DNA of 49,762 nucleotides from assembly GCA_017934185.1 (NCBI GenBank), contig JAGBJY010000047.1, positions 1 through 49,762 of the forward strand, written 5' to 3'. The position numbers and the translations under genes were made by a program. The stretch is from Bacteroidales bacterium. GTDB lineage: Bacteria > Bacteroidota > Bacteroidia > Bacteroidales > UBA932. Numbering within the stretch: the first letter of the stretch is position 1; every line of letters starts with the position of its first letter. Below the pieces are notes generated by a model, which worked only from the letters and a program-made list of their open reading frames with translations, was not told the DNA's origin and ran no database searches. Positions 8,279-17,810 of the stretch are shown here, piece by piece.

Positions 8279-9841
8279 ATGCTAACCTATATTCATGGCG
8301 CCAAATGCGTGGGCATTGAGGCCGTCCCCGTTACCATTGAAGTGGACATTACCCTGGGGGTGGGCATTCACCTGGTGGGGCTGGCCGATGCCGCCGTCAA
8401 GGAGAGCCTCCTGCGCACCGTAACGGCCCTCCAGGCCAAGGGCTACCACATTCCGGGCAAAAAAATTGTCATCAACCTGGCTCCGGCCGATATGCACAAG
8501 CAGGGCAGCGGTTACGACCTTCCCATTGCCCTGGGCATCATTGCCGCTTCCGGACAATGCCCCATGCCGGAGCTGGAACAATACCTCATCATGGGCGAGC
8601 TGGGCCTGGACGGCAGCATCCGGGAGGTGAGCGGCTCCCTTCCCATGGTGGAATTGGCCCTGAAACAGGGCTTCCGCGGCTGCATCCTGCCGGTAGCATC
8701 GGCCTTGGAAGCGGTGGATTATACCGCAGCGGAGATTTACGGGGTGCAGACGCTGGACGACGTGCTGCGCATCCTCGCTGGGAAGGAGGACCCCTCCGAC
8801 CTCCTGATCTGGAACACCGACACTTACCGGCGGGCCATGGCGGCGGCATCGGCCCCGGGCAGGAGGCAGTACATGGATTTTGCCGATATCCTGGGCCAGG
8901 AGGGAGCCAAACGCGGGGTGGAGATTGCAGCGGCCGGCGGGCACAACATCCTGCTGCTGGGGGCCCCGGGCAGCGGCAAAAGTTCCATAGCCAAGGCCAT
9001 GGCGGGCATCCTGCCGCCCATGACGCTGGAAGAGAGCGCCATCACTTCCAAGATTTACTCGGTGGCCGGGCGGTCGGGCGGCGGCGTAGGGCTCCTGCGC
9101 ATGAGGCCCTTCCGCGCACCGCACATATCGGCCTCCAAAGTGGCCATCCTGGGAGGCGGCAGCGGGGAAAACATCCTGCCCGGCGAAGTGTCCCTGGCTT
9201 CGGGCGGAGTGCTCTTCCTGGACGAGTTCTGCGAGGCGCCCAAATCTACCCTGGAAGCCTTGCGGGCGCCGCTGGAAGACCACAAGGTGAGCATTTCGCG
9301 CCTGAAAGCCAAGATTACCTACCCGGCGTCCTTCATGCTGGTGGCCGCATCCAATCCCTGTCCCTGCGGCTATTACGGGGAAGGCGACCGCTGCACCTGC
9401 ACGCCGGGACAGCGGCTCAGCTACCTGTCCAAGCTTTCGGGGCCCATCATGGACAGGATTGACCTTCAACTCTGGATTCACCCGGTGCAGACGAGTACCC
9501 TGGTGCGGGGAGGGAAGGCAGAGCCGTCATCGGCCATTGCAGAAAGGGTGCTGAGGGCCCGCGAAGTGCAGCGGCGGCGCCTGGACGGCTGCGGCATTTT
9601 CACCAATGCCGAGATGACCAAAGAGCAGATGGAGCGCTTCTGCCCGCTGTCGGAGGAGTGCAAGCAGCTGTTGGAACAGCTCATCGACCGCCTGGGACTG
9701 AGCGCCCGCGCATACACCCGCATCATCAAAATTGCCCGCACCATTGCCGACCTTGCCGCCGCCCCTGACATCCTCCCCGCCCACCTCTCCGAAGCCGCCG
9801 GCTACCGCTTCCTGGACAGACGGGATATTCTGAATTTGTAG
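8279..9841 (+). CDS. comM: YifB/ComM-family Mg-chelatase-like AAA+ ATPase
   Basis: ComM is a hexameric helicase that helps branch migration during uptake and integration of DNA; in non-competent species its role is unsettled. The 520-residue protein has the N-terminal ChlI/Lon-like domain (about 1-170, beginning CVGIEAVPVTIEVDI), Walker A GAPGSGKS at about 227-234, Walker B VLFLDEF, the SNPCPCGYYG zinc-like motif and the C-terminal Mg_chelatase_C domain ending in RFLDRR. Its length is typical. It starts 2 nt after the lipoprotein gene, and its TAG stop overlaps by one base the region where the tsaE -7 box begins. Confidence 0.93.
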   Translation: MLTYIHGAKCVGIEAVPVTIEVDITLGVGIHLVGLADAAVKESLLRTVTALQAKGYHIPGKKIVINLAPADMHKQGSGYDLPIALGIIAASGQCPMPELEQYLIMGELGLDGSIREVSGSLPMVELALKQGFRGCILPVASALEAVDYTAAEIYGVQTLDDVLRILAGKEDPSDLLIWNTDTYRRAMAAASAPGRRQYMDFADILGQEGAKRGVEIAAAGGHNILLLGAPGSGKSSIAKAMAGILPPMTLEESAITSKIYSVAGRSGGGVGLLRMRPFRAPHISASKVAILGGGSGENILPGEVSLASGGVLFLDEFCEAPKSTLEALRAPLEDHKVSISRLKAKITYPASFMLVAASNPCPCGYYGEGDRCTCTPGQRLSYLSKLSGPIMDRIDLQLWIHPVQTSTLVRGGKAEPSSAIAERVLRAREVQRRRLDGCGIFTNAEMTKEQMERFCPLSEECKQLLEQLIDRLGLSARAYTRIIKIARTIADLAAAPDILPAHLSEAAGYRFLDRRDILNL

Positions 9842-9849
9842 TATCTTTG
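9842..9849 (+). promoter_or_regulatory. -7 box of tsaE
   Basis: TATCTTTG, matching TAnnTTTG, lies immediately after the comM stop codon and ends 4 nt before the tsaE ATG, leaving essentially no 5' leader. Confidence 0.7.
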
Positions 9850-9853
9850 TACC

Positions 9854-10282
9854 ATGAAACATGAAATTCAGATAGCGGGACTTCAGGATTTGGACCGCGC
9901 GGCCAGGGAATTCCTGAAGGCCATAGGGACGGAAACGCTGGTGGCGTTTTATGCGCCCATGGGGGCGGGGAAAACCACCTTTACCACAGCGCTTTGCAAG
10001 GCGCTGGGGGTGCGGGAAGACGCCGTGAGTTCCCCTACTTTTGCCATTGTGAACGAATACCGGGCGGCCGGAGGGCGCCCCATCTTCCACTTTGACTTCT
10101 ACCGCATCGAAAACCCGGCGGAAGCCCTGGACATCGGCCTGTACGATTACCTGGATTCCGGGGAACTGTGCCTGATGGAGTGGCCGGAAAACATTGAAGC
10201 CCTGCTCCCGGAGGAAACCCTGCGCGTGCACATTGAAGTGCAGGCCGATGGCAGCCGCACCCTTATCTGGGAAACTGCATGA
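9854..10282 (+). CDS. tsaE: tRNA threonylcarbamoyladenosine biosynthesis ATPase TsaE
   Basis: TsaE is the ATPase partner of TsaB and TsaD, which attach threonylcarbamoyl to A37 of tRNAs reading ANN codons. The 142-residue protein has the P-loop PMGAGKTTFT at about residues 35-44, the switch-like SSPTFAIVNEY, and HFDFYRIENPAEALDIGL, LDSGELCLMEWPENI, all typical of the family. It has its own -7 box directly upstream. Its last 20 bases overlap the 3' end of the convergent anSME gene (10263-10282). Confidence 0.95.
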   Translation: MKHEIQIAGLQDLDRAAREFLKAIGTETLVAFYAPMGAGKTTFTTALCKALGVREDAVSSPTFAIVNEYRAAGGRPIFHFDFYRIENPAEALDIGLYDYLDSGELCLMEWPENIEALLPEETLRVHIEVQADGSRTLIWETA

Positions 10283-11489
10283 TTTCGGCCGGGGCGCGCC
10301 CCTGGGACAGCAGCAGACGCATCCGGTCCATCTCCGGTGCCACATGGGTGAAAAACTGCCGATAGCCCTCACAGAGCACATTCACGCCCGTTTTGGGGTC
10401 CCGGTGCTGGGGGCATTCCCCGTTGCAGGCTGGGAGAAAAGGACAGTGCAGGCAGCGCTGGGGCAGGCTGGTCCACTTGCGGTAAGCGAAGCGTTTCACC
10501 GGCTCCGTTTCCATGAGCTCCCGGATGGGCGTTTCAAGGACATTGCCTACGCGGTAGGCGGGATACACAAAGTGGTCGCAGACATACAGGTCCCCGTTGT
10601 GCTCAATCACGGCATTCCCCTGGCAGGTCTTTCCAAAGACGCACACCCCTTCCTTCTGGCCGCACCAGGCCGACAGGGTGGAATCGAAGAGCTGCACGTA
10701 GTACTTCCCAACATCGGAGCGCACCCACTCATCAAACACATCGCACATATACTGCCCGAACGCCTGCGGTGACACCGACCAGAACGCCGGAGTGGCCCCG
10801 TCGGCCTTGGGCTCCACAATGACGGGACGGCCCTTGCGGCCCTGCATGCGCACGTATTCCACCACCGGGAGGAACTGCATATAATGGCTGCCGATGCCCC
10901 TGAGGAACTGATACACTTCCCGGCCCCGGCCTTCCCCGGCGCGGCTCACGGTGGTAAGGGTATTGAACTGGACACCAGCGTCCTGCAGCATCTGCAACCC
11001 CTCCATAACCTTGTCAAAACTGGGTTTCCCGCCCTGGTCCAGACGGTAACGGTCGTGGATATCCCGGGGACCGTCCAGGGACAGGCCCACCAGAAAGTTA
11101 TTCTCCCGGAAGAACCGGGCCCACTGCGGCGTGAGCAGCGTCCCGTTGGTCTGGATGGAATTGAAAATGCGCTTGTCCCCGGCATAACGGCGCTGGAACT
11201 CCACCGCGCTGCGGAAAAAGTCCAGCCCCAGCACCAACGGCTCTCCCCCATGCCAGATAAACTGCACCTCAGGCACCTCATTGGCCTCAATGTATGCCTT
11301 GGTCACCAGCTCCAGCGTCCTCAGGCTCATCCGGGGCTCCCGGCCGCCATAGAGGGCCGATTTATCCAAGTAGTAGCAGTAGGCGCAGCCCAGGTTGCAC
11401 AGCGACCCGGCCGGCTTGAGCATGATATTGAAAGCCAGCGGGCCCGACAGGCGGGCAGCATCTTCCAGGGGGATGGTCTTGGGCTGCAT
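10263..11489 (-). CDS. Anaerobic sulfatase-maturating enzyme (radical SAM/SPASM)
   Basis: This enzyme oxidises the active-site Ser or Cys of sulfatases to formylglycine without O2. The 408-residue protein has the radical SAM motif CNLGCAYC (Cys31, Cys35, Cys38), WHGGEPL, and the SPASM cysteines in CGQKEGVCVFGKTCQG, LYVCDHFVYP and CLHCPFLPACNGECPQH. ATG 11489 (MQPKT) is preferred over an upstream TTG at 11498, which falls inside the promoter box. It is divergent from a Ser-type sulfatase whose ATG is 41 bp away, so enzyme and substrate are encoded back to back. The family call is firm; that this sulfatase is the main substrate is inference. Confidence 0.94.
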   Translation of the reverse strand: MQPKTIPLEDAARLSGPLAFNIMLKPAGSLCNLGCAYCYYLDKSALYGGREPRMSLRTLELVTKAYIEANEVPEVQFIWHGGEPLVLGLDFFRSAVEFQRRYAGDKRIFNSIQTNGTLLTPQWARFFRENNFLVGLSLDGPRDIHDRYRLDQGGKPSFDKVMEGLQMLQDAGVQFNTLTTVSRAGEGRGREVYQFLRGIGSHYMQFLPVVEYVRMQGRKGRPVIVEPKADGATPAFWSVSPQAFGQYMCDVFDEWVRSDVGKYYVQLFDSTLSAWCGQKEGVCVFGKTCQGNAVIEHNGDLYVCDHFVYPAYRVGNVLETPIRELMETEPVKRFAYRKWTSLPQRCLHCPFLPACNGECPQHRDPKTGVNVLCEGYRQFFTHVAPEMDRMRLLLSQGRAPAEIMQFPR

Positions 11490-11495
11490 ACCCTG

Positions 11496-11503
11496 CAAAG
11501 ATA
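11496..11503 (-). promoter_or_regulatory. -7 box of the sulfatase-maturating enzyme gene
   Basis: On the minus strand this reads TATCTTTG, matching TAnnTTTG, and ends 6 nt before the ATG at 11489. It lies back to back with the sulfatase box at 11518-11525. Confidence 0.68.
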
Positions 11504-11517
11504 CTAAAAATGTTTGC

Positions 11518-11525
11518 TATATTTG
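11518..11525 (+). promoter_or_regulatory. -7 box of the sulfatase gene
   Basis: TATATTTG matches TAnnTTTG and ends 5 nt before ATG 11531. An upstream in-frame ATG at 11510 would precede this box, so the downstream start is preferred. Confidence 0.7.
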
Positions 11526-11530
11526 CAGCT

Positions 11531-13123
11531 ATGGATAAATCTCAGCTCTTACTGGCCCTCACCGGCATGGCATCGGCCGCAGCCTGCAACACAAGCCAAA
11601 AAGCGCCCGAAGGCCCCCTCAACGTGGTGTACATCATGTGCGACGACCACTCGTACCAGACCATCAGTGCCTACGACCGGCGCTTCATGGAAACGCCCAA
11701 CATCGACCGCCTGGCAGCCGAGGGCGCCCGCTTTACCAACAGCTTTGTGGCCAATTCGTTAAGCGGCCCTTCGCGCGCCTGTATGCTCACGGGCAAGCAC
11801 AGCCACAAGAACGGTTTCACCAACAACGAGCACGGCATCTTTGACGGCAGCCAGCAAACCCTCCCGAAGCTCCTGCAGGCGGGCGGCTACCAGACTGCCA
11901 TGGTGGGAAAATGGCACCTGGTGAGCGACCCCACGGGCTTTGACTACTGGGACATCCTCACCGGACAGGGCGACTACTACAACCCCGTTTTCATCCGCGG
12001 CGGCGAGAAACTGGTGCGTCAGGGCTACTCCACCGACATCACCACCGACGTGGCCCTGGACTGGATGGACAGCCGCGACAAGGAAAAGCCTTTCTGCCTC
12101 TTCCTCCACTACAAGGCCCCCCACCGCAGCTGGATGCCGGATTTGCAGGACCTGGGTGCCTTTGACGATGTCACCTTCCCGCTGCCGGAAACCTTCTACG
12201 ACGACTATGCCACCCGGCAGGCCGCCGCCCTGCAGGAGATGAGCATCCTATCCGATATGAACGTGGTCTACGACCTTAAAATGGCCGATAAGGAAGGCGA
12301 AATCCACACGCCGGAAAATCTTCCGCTGGAAAACTACGGCCGGGACCTGTACCGGCGGGACCTTGCCCCGGGAGAACTGGTGCCGGGACGCATGAATGCT
12401 GAGCAGCAGGCCGCCTGGGACGCTTACTACGACCCCCTCATTGCCCAGTTCAAAAAGGAGCGGCTTAGCGGAAAAGCCCTTTACGAGTGGAAGTACCAGC
12501 GCTACATGCGGGATTACTGCAGCGTCATCCGCTCGGTAGACCGCAACGTTGGTCGCGTTTACAAGTATCTGGCAGATAATGGCTTACTGGACAACACCCT
12601 GGTCATTTACACCTCCGACCAAGGCTTTTACATGGGCGAACACGGTTACTTTGACAAGCGCTTCATGTACGAGGAAAGTTTCCGTACGCCCCTGGTGGTG
12701 CGCCTGCCGGGCGGAAAGCCCCTCGGCGACATCGGCGAGTTTGTCCAGAATATCGACTATGCGCCCACCATTCTGGAAGCCGCCGGGCTGGACATTCCGG
12801 AAGACATTCAGGGACAGAGTCTGATGCCGCTGCTTGAGGGTAAACACCCCAAAGACTGGCGCAAGTCCCTTTACTACCATTACTACGAGTACCCGGCCGA
12901 GCATTCCGTCCGCCGCCACTACGGCGTGCGCACGGAGCGCTACAGCCTCATGCACTTCTACAATGACATAGACGAGTGGGAACTCTTTGACCTTCAGGAA
13001 GATCCCATGCAGCTGCACAACCTCTACGGCGAGCCCGGCACGGAAGAACTTACCGCGGAACTGATGGCCGAACTGAAAAGGCTGCAGGTGCAGTACGACG
13101 ACCCTATTTCAGAAATGAACTGA
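11531..13123 (+). CDS. Ser-type sulfatase, likely exported lipoprotein
   Basis: A 530-residue arylsulfatase-superfamily hydrolase (S1 type) that removes sulfate esters, most likely from host or plant glycans. The N-terminus has a signal ending ASAAAC, a plausible lipobox. Metal-binding residues are in VVYIMCDDHS; the formylglycine motif is SGPSRACMLTG with Ser78 in place of Cys, so maturation needs an anaerobic anSME, which is encoded divergently. Further motifs are GKWHL, HYKAPHRSW, TSDQGFYMGEHG and a C-terminal subdomain with HYYEYPAEHSVRRHYGVRTERY. The glycan substrate cannot be assigned by eye. Its 3' end overlaps the convergent sufD by 20 bp. Confidence 0.93.
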   Translation: MDKSQLLLALTGMASAAACNTSQKAPEGPLNVVYIMCDDHSYQTISAYDRRFMETPNIDRLAAEGARFTNSFVANSLSGPSRACMLTGKHSHKNGFTNNEHGIFDGSQQTLPKLLQAGGYQTAMVGKWHLVSDPTGFDYWDILTGQGDYYNPVFIRGGEKLVRQGYSTDITTDVALDWMDSRDKEKPFCLFLHYKAPHRSWMPDLQDLGAFDDVTFPLPETFYDDYATRQAAALQEMSILSDMNVVYDLKMADKEGEIHTPENLPLENYGRDLYRRDLAPGELVPGRMNAEQQAAWDAYYDPLIAQFKKERLSGKALYEWKYQRYMRDYCSVIRSVDRNVGRVYKYLADNGLLDNTLVIYTSDQGFYMGEHGYFDKRFMYEESFRTPLVVRLPGGKPLGDIGEFVQNIDYAPTILEAAGLDIPEDIQGQSLMPLLEGKHPKDWRKSLYYHYYEYPAEHSVRRHYGVRTERYSLMHFYNDIDEWELFDLQEDPMQLHNLYGEPGTEELTAELMAELKRLQVQYDDPISEMN

Positions 13124-13712
13124 TTACCTGCGCCAATTCTTCTTCCCGGCCTTCCGGGATAACCGGAGACAGGAAAGACAGCATTTGCAGGGTACGGGCT
13201 TCGGCCTCCGGAATGCCGCGGGAACGCATGTAGAAGAGCTCCTCTTCGCTCAGCTGCCCCACCGTGGCGCCGTGGGAGCATTTCACGTCATCGGCATAGA
13301 TTTCCAGCTGCGGGCGGGTTTGGACTTTTGCGCTATCCGTGAGCACAATGTTGTGGTTCTCCTGGAAGGCTTCGGTCTGCTGGGCGTCGGGGGCCACCAC
13401 GATGGTGCCGTTGAAGTTCACCTGCGCCTCCCCGCCGGCAATGCCGTTAACGAGCTGCGTACTCTTGCAGCCGGGGGCCCGGTGGTGCATCACAAGGTTG
13501 AAATTCACCTTTTCATCGGCCCCGGAAAGGTACAGGGCCTTGATGTGGGCCTCTGCGCCCGGGCCGATGAGGTCGATGTTCAGGTTGATGTCGCGGGATT
13601 CGCCGGGGAGCACCACAAAGTGCAGGTCCAGCACCTCACCGGCTGAGACCTGGTAGAGATTGCCGGTCGGGCCGGCAATGACCAGCGGATCAATATACTT
13701 TCCGTGTCCCAT
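13104..13712 (-). CDS. sufD: Fe-S cluster assembly protein SufD, short form
   Basis: SufD joins SufB and SufC in the scaffold complex that builds [Fe-S] clusters. The product is only 202 residues, about half the length of classical SufD; it contains the beta-helix core (for example HIKALYLSGADEKVNFNLVMHH) and the conserved C-terminal EIYADDVKCSHGATVGQLSEEELFYMRSRGI. The usual N-terminal helical domain is absent. The start is 2 nt after the sufC stop, and there is no room for an upstream extension without running into sufC. It is last in the sufB-pnuC-sufC-sufD run and converges on the sulfatase gene. Confidence 0.9.
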   Translation of the reverse strand: MGHGKYIDPLVIAGPTGNLYQVSAGEVLDLHFVVLPGESRDINLNIDLIGPGAEAHIKALYLSGADEKVNFNLVMHHRAPGCKSTQLVNGIAGGEAQVNFNGTIVVAPDAQQTEAFQENHNIVLTDSAKVQTRPQLEIYADDVKCSHGATVGQLSEEELFYMRSRGIPEAEARTLQMLSFLSPVIPEGREEELAQVISSFLK

Positions 13713-13714
13713 GG

Positions 13715-14449
13715 CTAGAACTGGTCAAAACCTTGGGTTTCAATGGCCTCAATGAGTTCCCGGCCACCGGAAGCCACAATGCGTCCGGCCTTCAGGACAT
13801 GCACTACATCCGGCTGCACGTACTCCAGCAGTTTCTGGTAGTGGGTAACAATAATGGCGCTCTTTTGAGGGCTTCTGAGGGCGTTCACCCCATCGGCCAC
13901 AATCCTCAGGGCGTCTACGTCCAGGCCGCTGTCGGTTTCGTCCAGGATGGAGAGGTCCGGATCCAGCATGGCCATCTGGAAAATCTCGTTGCGCTTTTTC
14001 TCGCCGCCGGAGAAGCCCACGTTCACTTCGCGGCGGGCGAATTCCGGCTTCATCTGCACAAAAGCCATCTTCTCCTTCAGGAGTTTCATGAAATCGGCCG
14101 TCTTCATTTCCGGCTCACCGGCAGCTTTGCGCTTGGCGTTTACGGCCGCCTTCATGAAGGCCGTAATGGTAACGCCCGGAATTTCAATGGGGTACTGGAA
14201 ACTGAGGAAGAGCCCGGCCCACGCGCGCTCTTCGGGGGCCATTGCTAACAGGTCCTGCCCTTTGTAGAGGATACTGCCCTCGGTAACCACATAATCCGGC
14301 CGGCCTGTAAGCACGGCGCCCAGGGTACTCTTGCCCGCCCCGTTGGGGCCCATGACGGCGTGAATTTCACCGGGGCCGATGTGAAGGTCTATCCCTTTGA
14401 GTATTTCCTTGTCGCCAATCTTGGCATGGAGGTTTTTGATGTGTAGCAT
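13715..14449 (-). CDS. sufC: Fe-S cluster assembly ATPase SufC
   Basis: SufC is the ABC-type ATPase that drives conformational change in the SufBCD scaffold. The 244-residue protein has Walker A GPNGAGKST (about 35-43), the Q-loop in LSFQYPIEIPG, the signature GFSGGEKKRNE, Walker B with D-loop LSILDETDSGLDVDAL and the H-loop IIVTHYQKLL, all with the SufC-specific neighbourhood. Length is standard. sufD follows 2 nt later; pnuC ends 12 nt upstream. Confidence 0.96.
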   Translation of the reverse strand: MLHIKNLHAKIGDKEILKGIDLHIGPGEIHAVMGPNGAGKSTLGAVLTGRPDYVVTEGSILYKGQDLLAMAPEERAWAGLFLSFQYPIEIPGVTITAFMKAAVNAKRKAAGEPEMKTADFMKLLKEKMAFVQMKPEFARREVNVGFSGGEKKRNEIFQMAMLDPDLSILDETDSGLDVDALRIVADGVNALRSPQKSAIIVTHYQKLLEYVQPDVVHVLKAGRIVASGGRELIEAIETQGFDQF

Positions 14450-14461
14450 AACTTGCTGATA

Positions 14462-15085
14462 TTAAATATGAGCTTCACGCCTGTAAAGGCGCAGCCAGGT
14501 GGCCAGGGACCAAAGCCCGTTAATAAGGTAAAGGGCACTCACCACGGACATGAGCACGTTGCCCACGCTCAGGTGCAGGGCAATCTGTGTCAGGTTCACC
14601 AGCAGCCAGACCAGCCAGCAGTCCCATTTTTTGAGGGCCGACAGCAGCTGGGCCAGCAGGATGAGCACCGTCACGCAGGAATCCAGGTAAGGATGGGGAT
14701 CGGCCGGGAAAAGGCTGTCCAGGGTCCAGCCCCAGAGGCCCGCCACCAGCAGCACCCCCACCAGCGACAATACCCTTTCCGGCCAGGACAACATGCTCAC
14801 TTTAAGACTGTTATCCCGGGCCCTCTCTTCTTCCCGGGGGTGCGTCCAGCGCCAGTGTCCCAGCACATTGATGGCCAGCGACAGGGGCTGAAGCAGCAGG
14901 CTGGCGAAGAGATTCCGGTGCCAGAAAAGCAGGAACAGGGCCGCCGTGTAAAGGTATCCTACCCAGAAATTGTACTTGGAATTGCGCCCGGCAAGGAACA
15001 CGCACACCAGCCCCAGCACCGAAGAAATAAGGTCCAGGAGCAGCACCGGGCGGCCGGCGAGGGTGAATATGACGGTATCCATCAT
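14462..15085 (-). CDS. pnuC: PnuC-family nicotinamide riboside/mononucleotide transporter
   Basis: PnuC proteins are facilitative inner-membrane channels for vitamin-B3 ribosides, feeding NAD synthesis. The 207-residue protein has about seven hydrophobic helices and the family segments [29 protein letters not shown] and the PnuC-type [15 protein letters not shown]. It starts within the last codons of sufB (start 15085, sufB stop ends 15082) and ends 12 nt before sufC, so it is embedded in the suf operon. I know of no standard reason for this placement. The substrate (riboside or another vitamin) is inferred from the family. Confidence 0.85.
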   Translation of the reverse strand: MMDTVIFTLAGRPVLLLDLISSVLGLVCVFLAGRNSKYNFWVGYLYTAALFLLFWHRNLFASLLLQPLSLAINVLGHWRWTHPREEERARDNSLKVSMLSWPERVLSLVGVLLVAGLWGWTLDSLFPADPHPYLDSCVTVLILLAQLLSALKKWDCWLVWLLVNLTQIALHLSVGNVLMSVVSALYLINGLWSLATWLRLYRREAHI

Positions 15086-16518
15086 CCTACTGAGCCTTCA
15101 AGGGATACTTGCAGCAGTTTCTGCGCCTCAACGGCAAATTCCATGGGCAGGCGACTCAGCACTTCCCGCGCATAACCGTTCACAATGAGCCCCACCGCTT
15201 CTTCCGGGCCGATGCCCCGCTGGTTGCAGTAAAACAGTTGATCCTCAGAGATTTTGGAAGTGGTAGCCTCGTGCTCCACGGTGGCCGAAGGGTTCTGGCT
15301 CTGGATAACGGGGAAGGTATGCGCCCCGCACTGGGAGCCGATGAGCAGGCTGTCGCACTGCGAATAATTGCGGGCATTCCGGGCCCCGCGCGCCATCCGT
15401 ACCAGGCCGCGGTAGCTGTTCTGGCTCACGCCGGCCGATATGCCTTTGGAGACAATGCGGCTCTTGGTGCCCCGCCCCAGGTGCACCATCTTGGTGCCGG
15501 TATCGGCCTGCTGATGGTTGTTGGTAACGGCGACGGAGTAGAATTCGGAGGAGGAAAAATCCCCTTTCAGGATGGTGGAGGGGTATTTCCAGGTGATGGC
15601 ACTGCCGGTTTCCACCTGCGTCCAGCTAAGGTGCGCACCCTCGCCTTTGCAGATGCCGCGCTTGGTGACAAGGTTCAGGATGCCGCCCTTGCCGTCGGCA
15701 TCGCCGGGGTACCAGTTCTGGACGGTGGAATACTTGACATCGGCCCCTTTCTCCACGATGATTTCCACTACGGCGGCGTGCAGCTGCTGTTCGTCCCGCA
15801 TGGGGGCGGTGCAGCCTTCCATATAGCTCACGTAGCTGTCTTCATCGGCCACAATGAGCGTACGCTCGAACTGGCCGGTGCCGCGGGCGTTGATGCGGAA
15901 GTAGCTGGAGAGTTCCATGGGACAGCGCACGCCCTTGGGGATGTAGCAGAAGGAGCCGTCGGAGAACACAGCCGAGTTCAGGGCCGCAAAGAAGTTGTCG
16001 GAGGGGGGCACCACGGAGGCCAAGTACTTCTGTACCAGCTCCGGATGCTCTTTTACTGCCTCGGAGAAAGAGCAGAAAATGATGCCTTTCTCGGCCAGGG
16101 TTTTGCGGAAAGTGGTGGTGACGGAAACGGAGTCAAACACGGCGTCCACGGCCACCACCCCGGCCAGCACATCCCGCTCCTTGAGGGGAATGCCCAGCTT
16201 GTCAAATGTCTCGGCCAGCTTGGGGTCTATTTCCTTGGGCCTGTCTTTGTCTTTTTTGGGGGCGGCGTAATAGATAATGTCCTGAAAATCAATCTCAGGC
16301 ATGTCCAGATGGGCCCAATCCGGCTGCGGCATCTTCTGCCAGGTGCGGAAAGCCTTCAGGCGGAACTCCAGCAGCCAATCCGGCTCTTCCTTCCGTCTGG
16401 AAATGGTTCTGATAATGTCCTCGTTGAGCCCTTTGGGGATGAATTCCTGCTCTACGTCCGTTACAAAACCCTCTTTATATTCTCCTGAGGTAAACTCTTT
16501 AATGATATCTTCCGCCAT
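15082..16518 (-). CDS. sufB: Fe-S cluster assembly scaffold SufB
   Basis: SufB is the main scaffold on which SufBCD assembles Fe-S clusters before transfer to apoproteins. The 478-residue product begins [18 protein letters not shown] and shows [74 protein letters not shown] and the C-terminal [20 protein letters not shown], all SufB hallmarks. A longer frame to 16605 runs through the promoter; ATG 16518 gives the normal N-terminus. It heads the sufB-pnuC-sufC-sufD operon; no sufS or sufE is in the window. Confidence 0.96.
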   Translation of the reverse strand: MAEDIIKEFTSGEYKEGFVTDVEQEFIPKGLNEDIIRTISRRKEEPDWLLEFRLKAFRTWQKMPQPDWAHLDMPEIDFQDIIYYAAPKKDKDRPKEIDPKLAETFDKLGIPLKERDVLAGVVAVDAVFDSVSVTTTFRKTLAEKGIIFCSFSEAVKEHPELVQKYLASVVPPSDNFFAALNSAVFSDGSFCYIPKGVRCPMELSSYFRINARGTGQFERTLIVADEDSYVSYMEGCTAPMRDEQQLHAAVVEIIVEKGADVKYSTVQNWYPGDADGKGGILNLVTKRGICKGEGAHLSWTQVETGSAITWKYPSTILKGDFSSSEFYSVAVTNNHQQADTGTKMVHLGRGTKSRIVSKGISAGVSQNSYRGLVRMARGARNARNYSQCDSLLIGSQCGAHTFPVIQSQNPSATVEHEATTSKISEDQLFYCNQRGIGPEEAVGLIVNGYAREVLSRLPMEFAVEAQKLLQVSLEGSVG

Positions 16519-16535
16519 GCGTATTACTTTGCCTG

Positions 16536-16543
16536 CAAATATA
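16536..16543 (-). promoter_or_regulatory. -7 box of the suf operon
   Basis: On the minus strand TATATTTG (TAnnTTTG) lies 17 nt before the sufB ATG. It is divergent from the symporter box at 16573-16580. I see no IscR- or Fur-like palindrome in this short gap. Confidence 0.65.
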
Positions 16544-16572
16544 CAAAATATTGCCGACACAGTGATTATTTG

Positions 16573-16580
16573 TATCTTTG
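16573..16580 (+). promoter_or_regulatory. -7 box of the dicarboxylate symporter gene
   Basis: TATCTTTG matches TAnnTTTG and lies 23 nt before ATG 16604, giving a short leader of about 15-20 nt. Confidence 0.65.
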
Positions 16581-16603
16581 CGAGTAGAAATAAGACCCCC
16601 TGC

Positions 16604-17809
16604 ATGAAAGCCTTCTGGAAAAATTACAAGACCACGCTTCTGCTCCTGCTGGGACTGCTCTCGGGCGGCCTCCTGGGTGTGGTTTTAGGGGAAAAGGCCA
16701 GCGTGCTGCGCCCCGTAGGCACCCTGTTTCTGAACCTGGTATTTGTACTGGTGGTGCCCCTGGTGTTCTTTTCCGTGGCCCAGTCCATGGTGGTGATGCG
16801 CCGGAGCGGGGTCATCGGAAGAGTGCTTGGAGTGTCCGCAGTGGTGTTCCTGGGGCTGTCCCTGGTGGCGGCCGCCCTTGCCTACGGGCTCATGTACCTT
16901 TGGAATCCCTTTAGCCAAATGGCCACTTCTCCGGAGAGCGTCTCCTTTTCCGGCGGCCTTCTGGGAAGTGGAGTCCATTGGGGCGAATCCCTTGTCAACG
17001 CCTTTACAGTGAACGACTTCCCGCTGCTCCTTTCCCGGGAAAACCTCCTTCCGCTCATCGTTTTTTCGGCCCTTTTCGGGCTGGCGGTCTCTTTCCTGGG
17101 AGCGGCTGTTCCCACCGTGGAGAAGCTGGTCAGCGAAGGCGGCACCGTCATCATGAAGATGATGGATGTGCTCATGCAGCTGGCGCCGGTGGGCATCGGC
17201 TGCTATTTTGCCGATACTGTAGGGTCCCTGGGCGGACAGATTGTCGGGGATTATCTCCAGGTTTTTCTGGTGGTCTGCGCCGCCTGCGCCGTGATTTATC
17301 TGCTGTTCTACTCGCTGTACGCCCTCTATTGCCGCATTCCGCTGGGGAAGTTCTGGAAAGAAATGCTGGCCCCTTCGGTGACGGCCGTCGGGACCTGTTC
17401 ATCGGCCGCCTGCATGCCGGTGAGTATTGCCGCGGCACGCAGGATGGGCGTCAGCGGGACCATTGCCGATGGCGTCATTCCCCTCGGGACCAACCTGCAC
17501 AAAGACGGATCGGCCATCACCTGCGTGGCAAAGGTGCTCTTTGCCCTGTACTTCTTCGGGGCGCCGCCTGCCGGAGCAAGCGGCGCGGCAATGGTCATCC
17601 TGGTGGCCGTACTGGCAAGCGTCGTGGTGGGCGCCATCCCTGTGGGCGGAATGACCGGCGAGCTCCTGATCTGCGCCATTCTGGGCCTGGACCCGTCCTT
17701 CGCCGCCACCCTCATGATCATCGGCACCATCTGCGACATCCCCGCCACCCTCCTCAACGCCACCGGCAACCTGGTGGCCCCCCTGCTGGTCCAGCGGCTG
17801 GTAAAATAA
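16604..17809 (+). CDS. Dicarboxylate/amino acid:cation (Na+ or H+) symporter, DAACS family
   Basis: A 401-residue inner-membrane secondary transporter of the glutamate/aspartate/dicarboxylate/serine symporter family. Visible are the N-terminal helices, the [21 protein letters not shown] segment, the serine-rich re-entrant loop [15 protein letters not shown] (the family SSSS-like hairpin), the [14 protein letters not shown] motif (family NMDG equivalent; here NLHKDG) and a C-terminal [16 protein letters not shown] followed by [12 protein letters not shown]. Substrate choice cannot be read by eye; the neutral amino-acid (SstT-like) or dicarboxylate options both fit. The frame is open upstream to 16301, but ATG 16604 gives the correct N-terminus. 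A strong terminator follows immediately. Confidence 0.88.
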   Translation: MKAFWKNYKTTLLLLLGLLSGGLLGVVLGEKASVLRPVGTLFLNLVFVLVVPLVFFSVAQSMVVMRRSGVIGRVLGVSAVVFLGLSLVAAALAYGLMYLWNPFSQMATSPESVSFSGGLLGSGVHWGESLVNAFTVNDFPLLLSRENLLPLIVFSALFGLAVSFLGAAVPTVEKLVSEGGTVIMKMMDVLMQLAPVGIGCYFADTVGSLGGQIVGDYLQVFLVVCAACAVIYLLFYSLYALYCRIPLGKFWKEMLAPSVTAVGTCSSAACMPVSIAAARRMGVSGTIADGVIPLGTNLHKDGSAITCVAKVLFALYFFGAPPAGASGAAMVILVAVLASVVVGAIPVGGMTGELLICAILGLDPSFAATLMIIGTICDIPATLLNATGNLVAPLLVQRLVK

Positions 17810-17810
17810 A

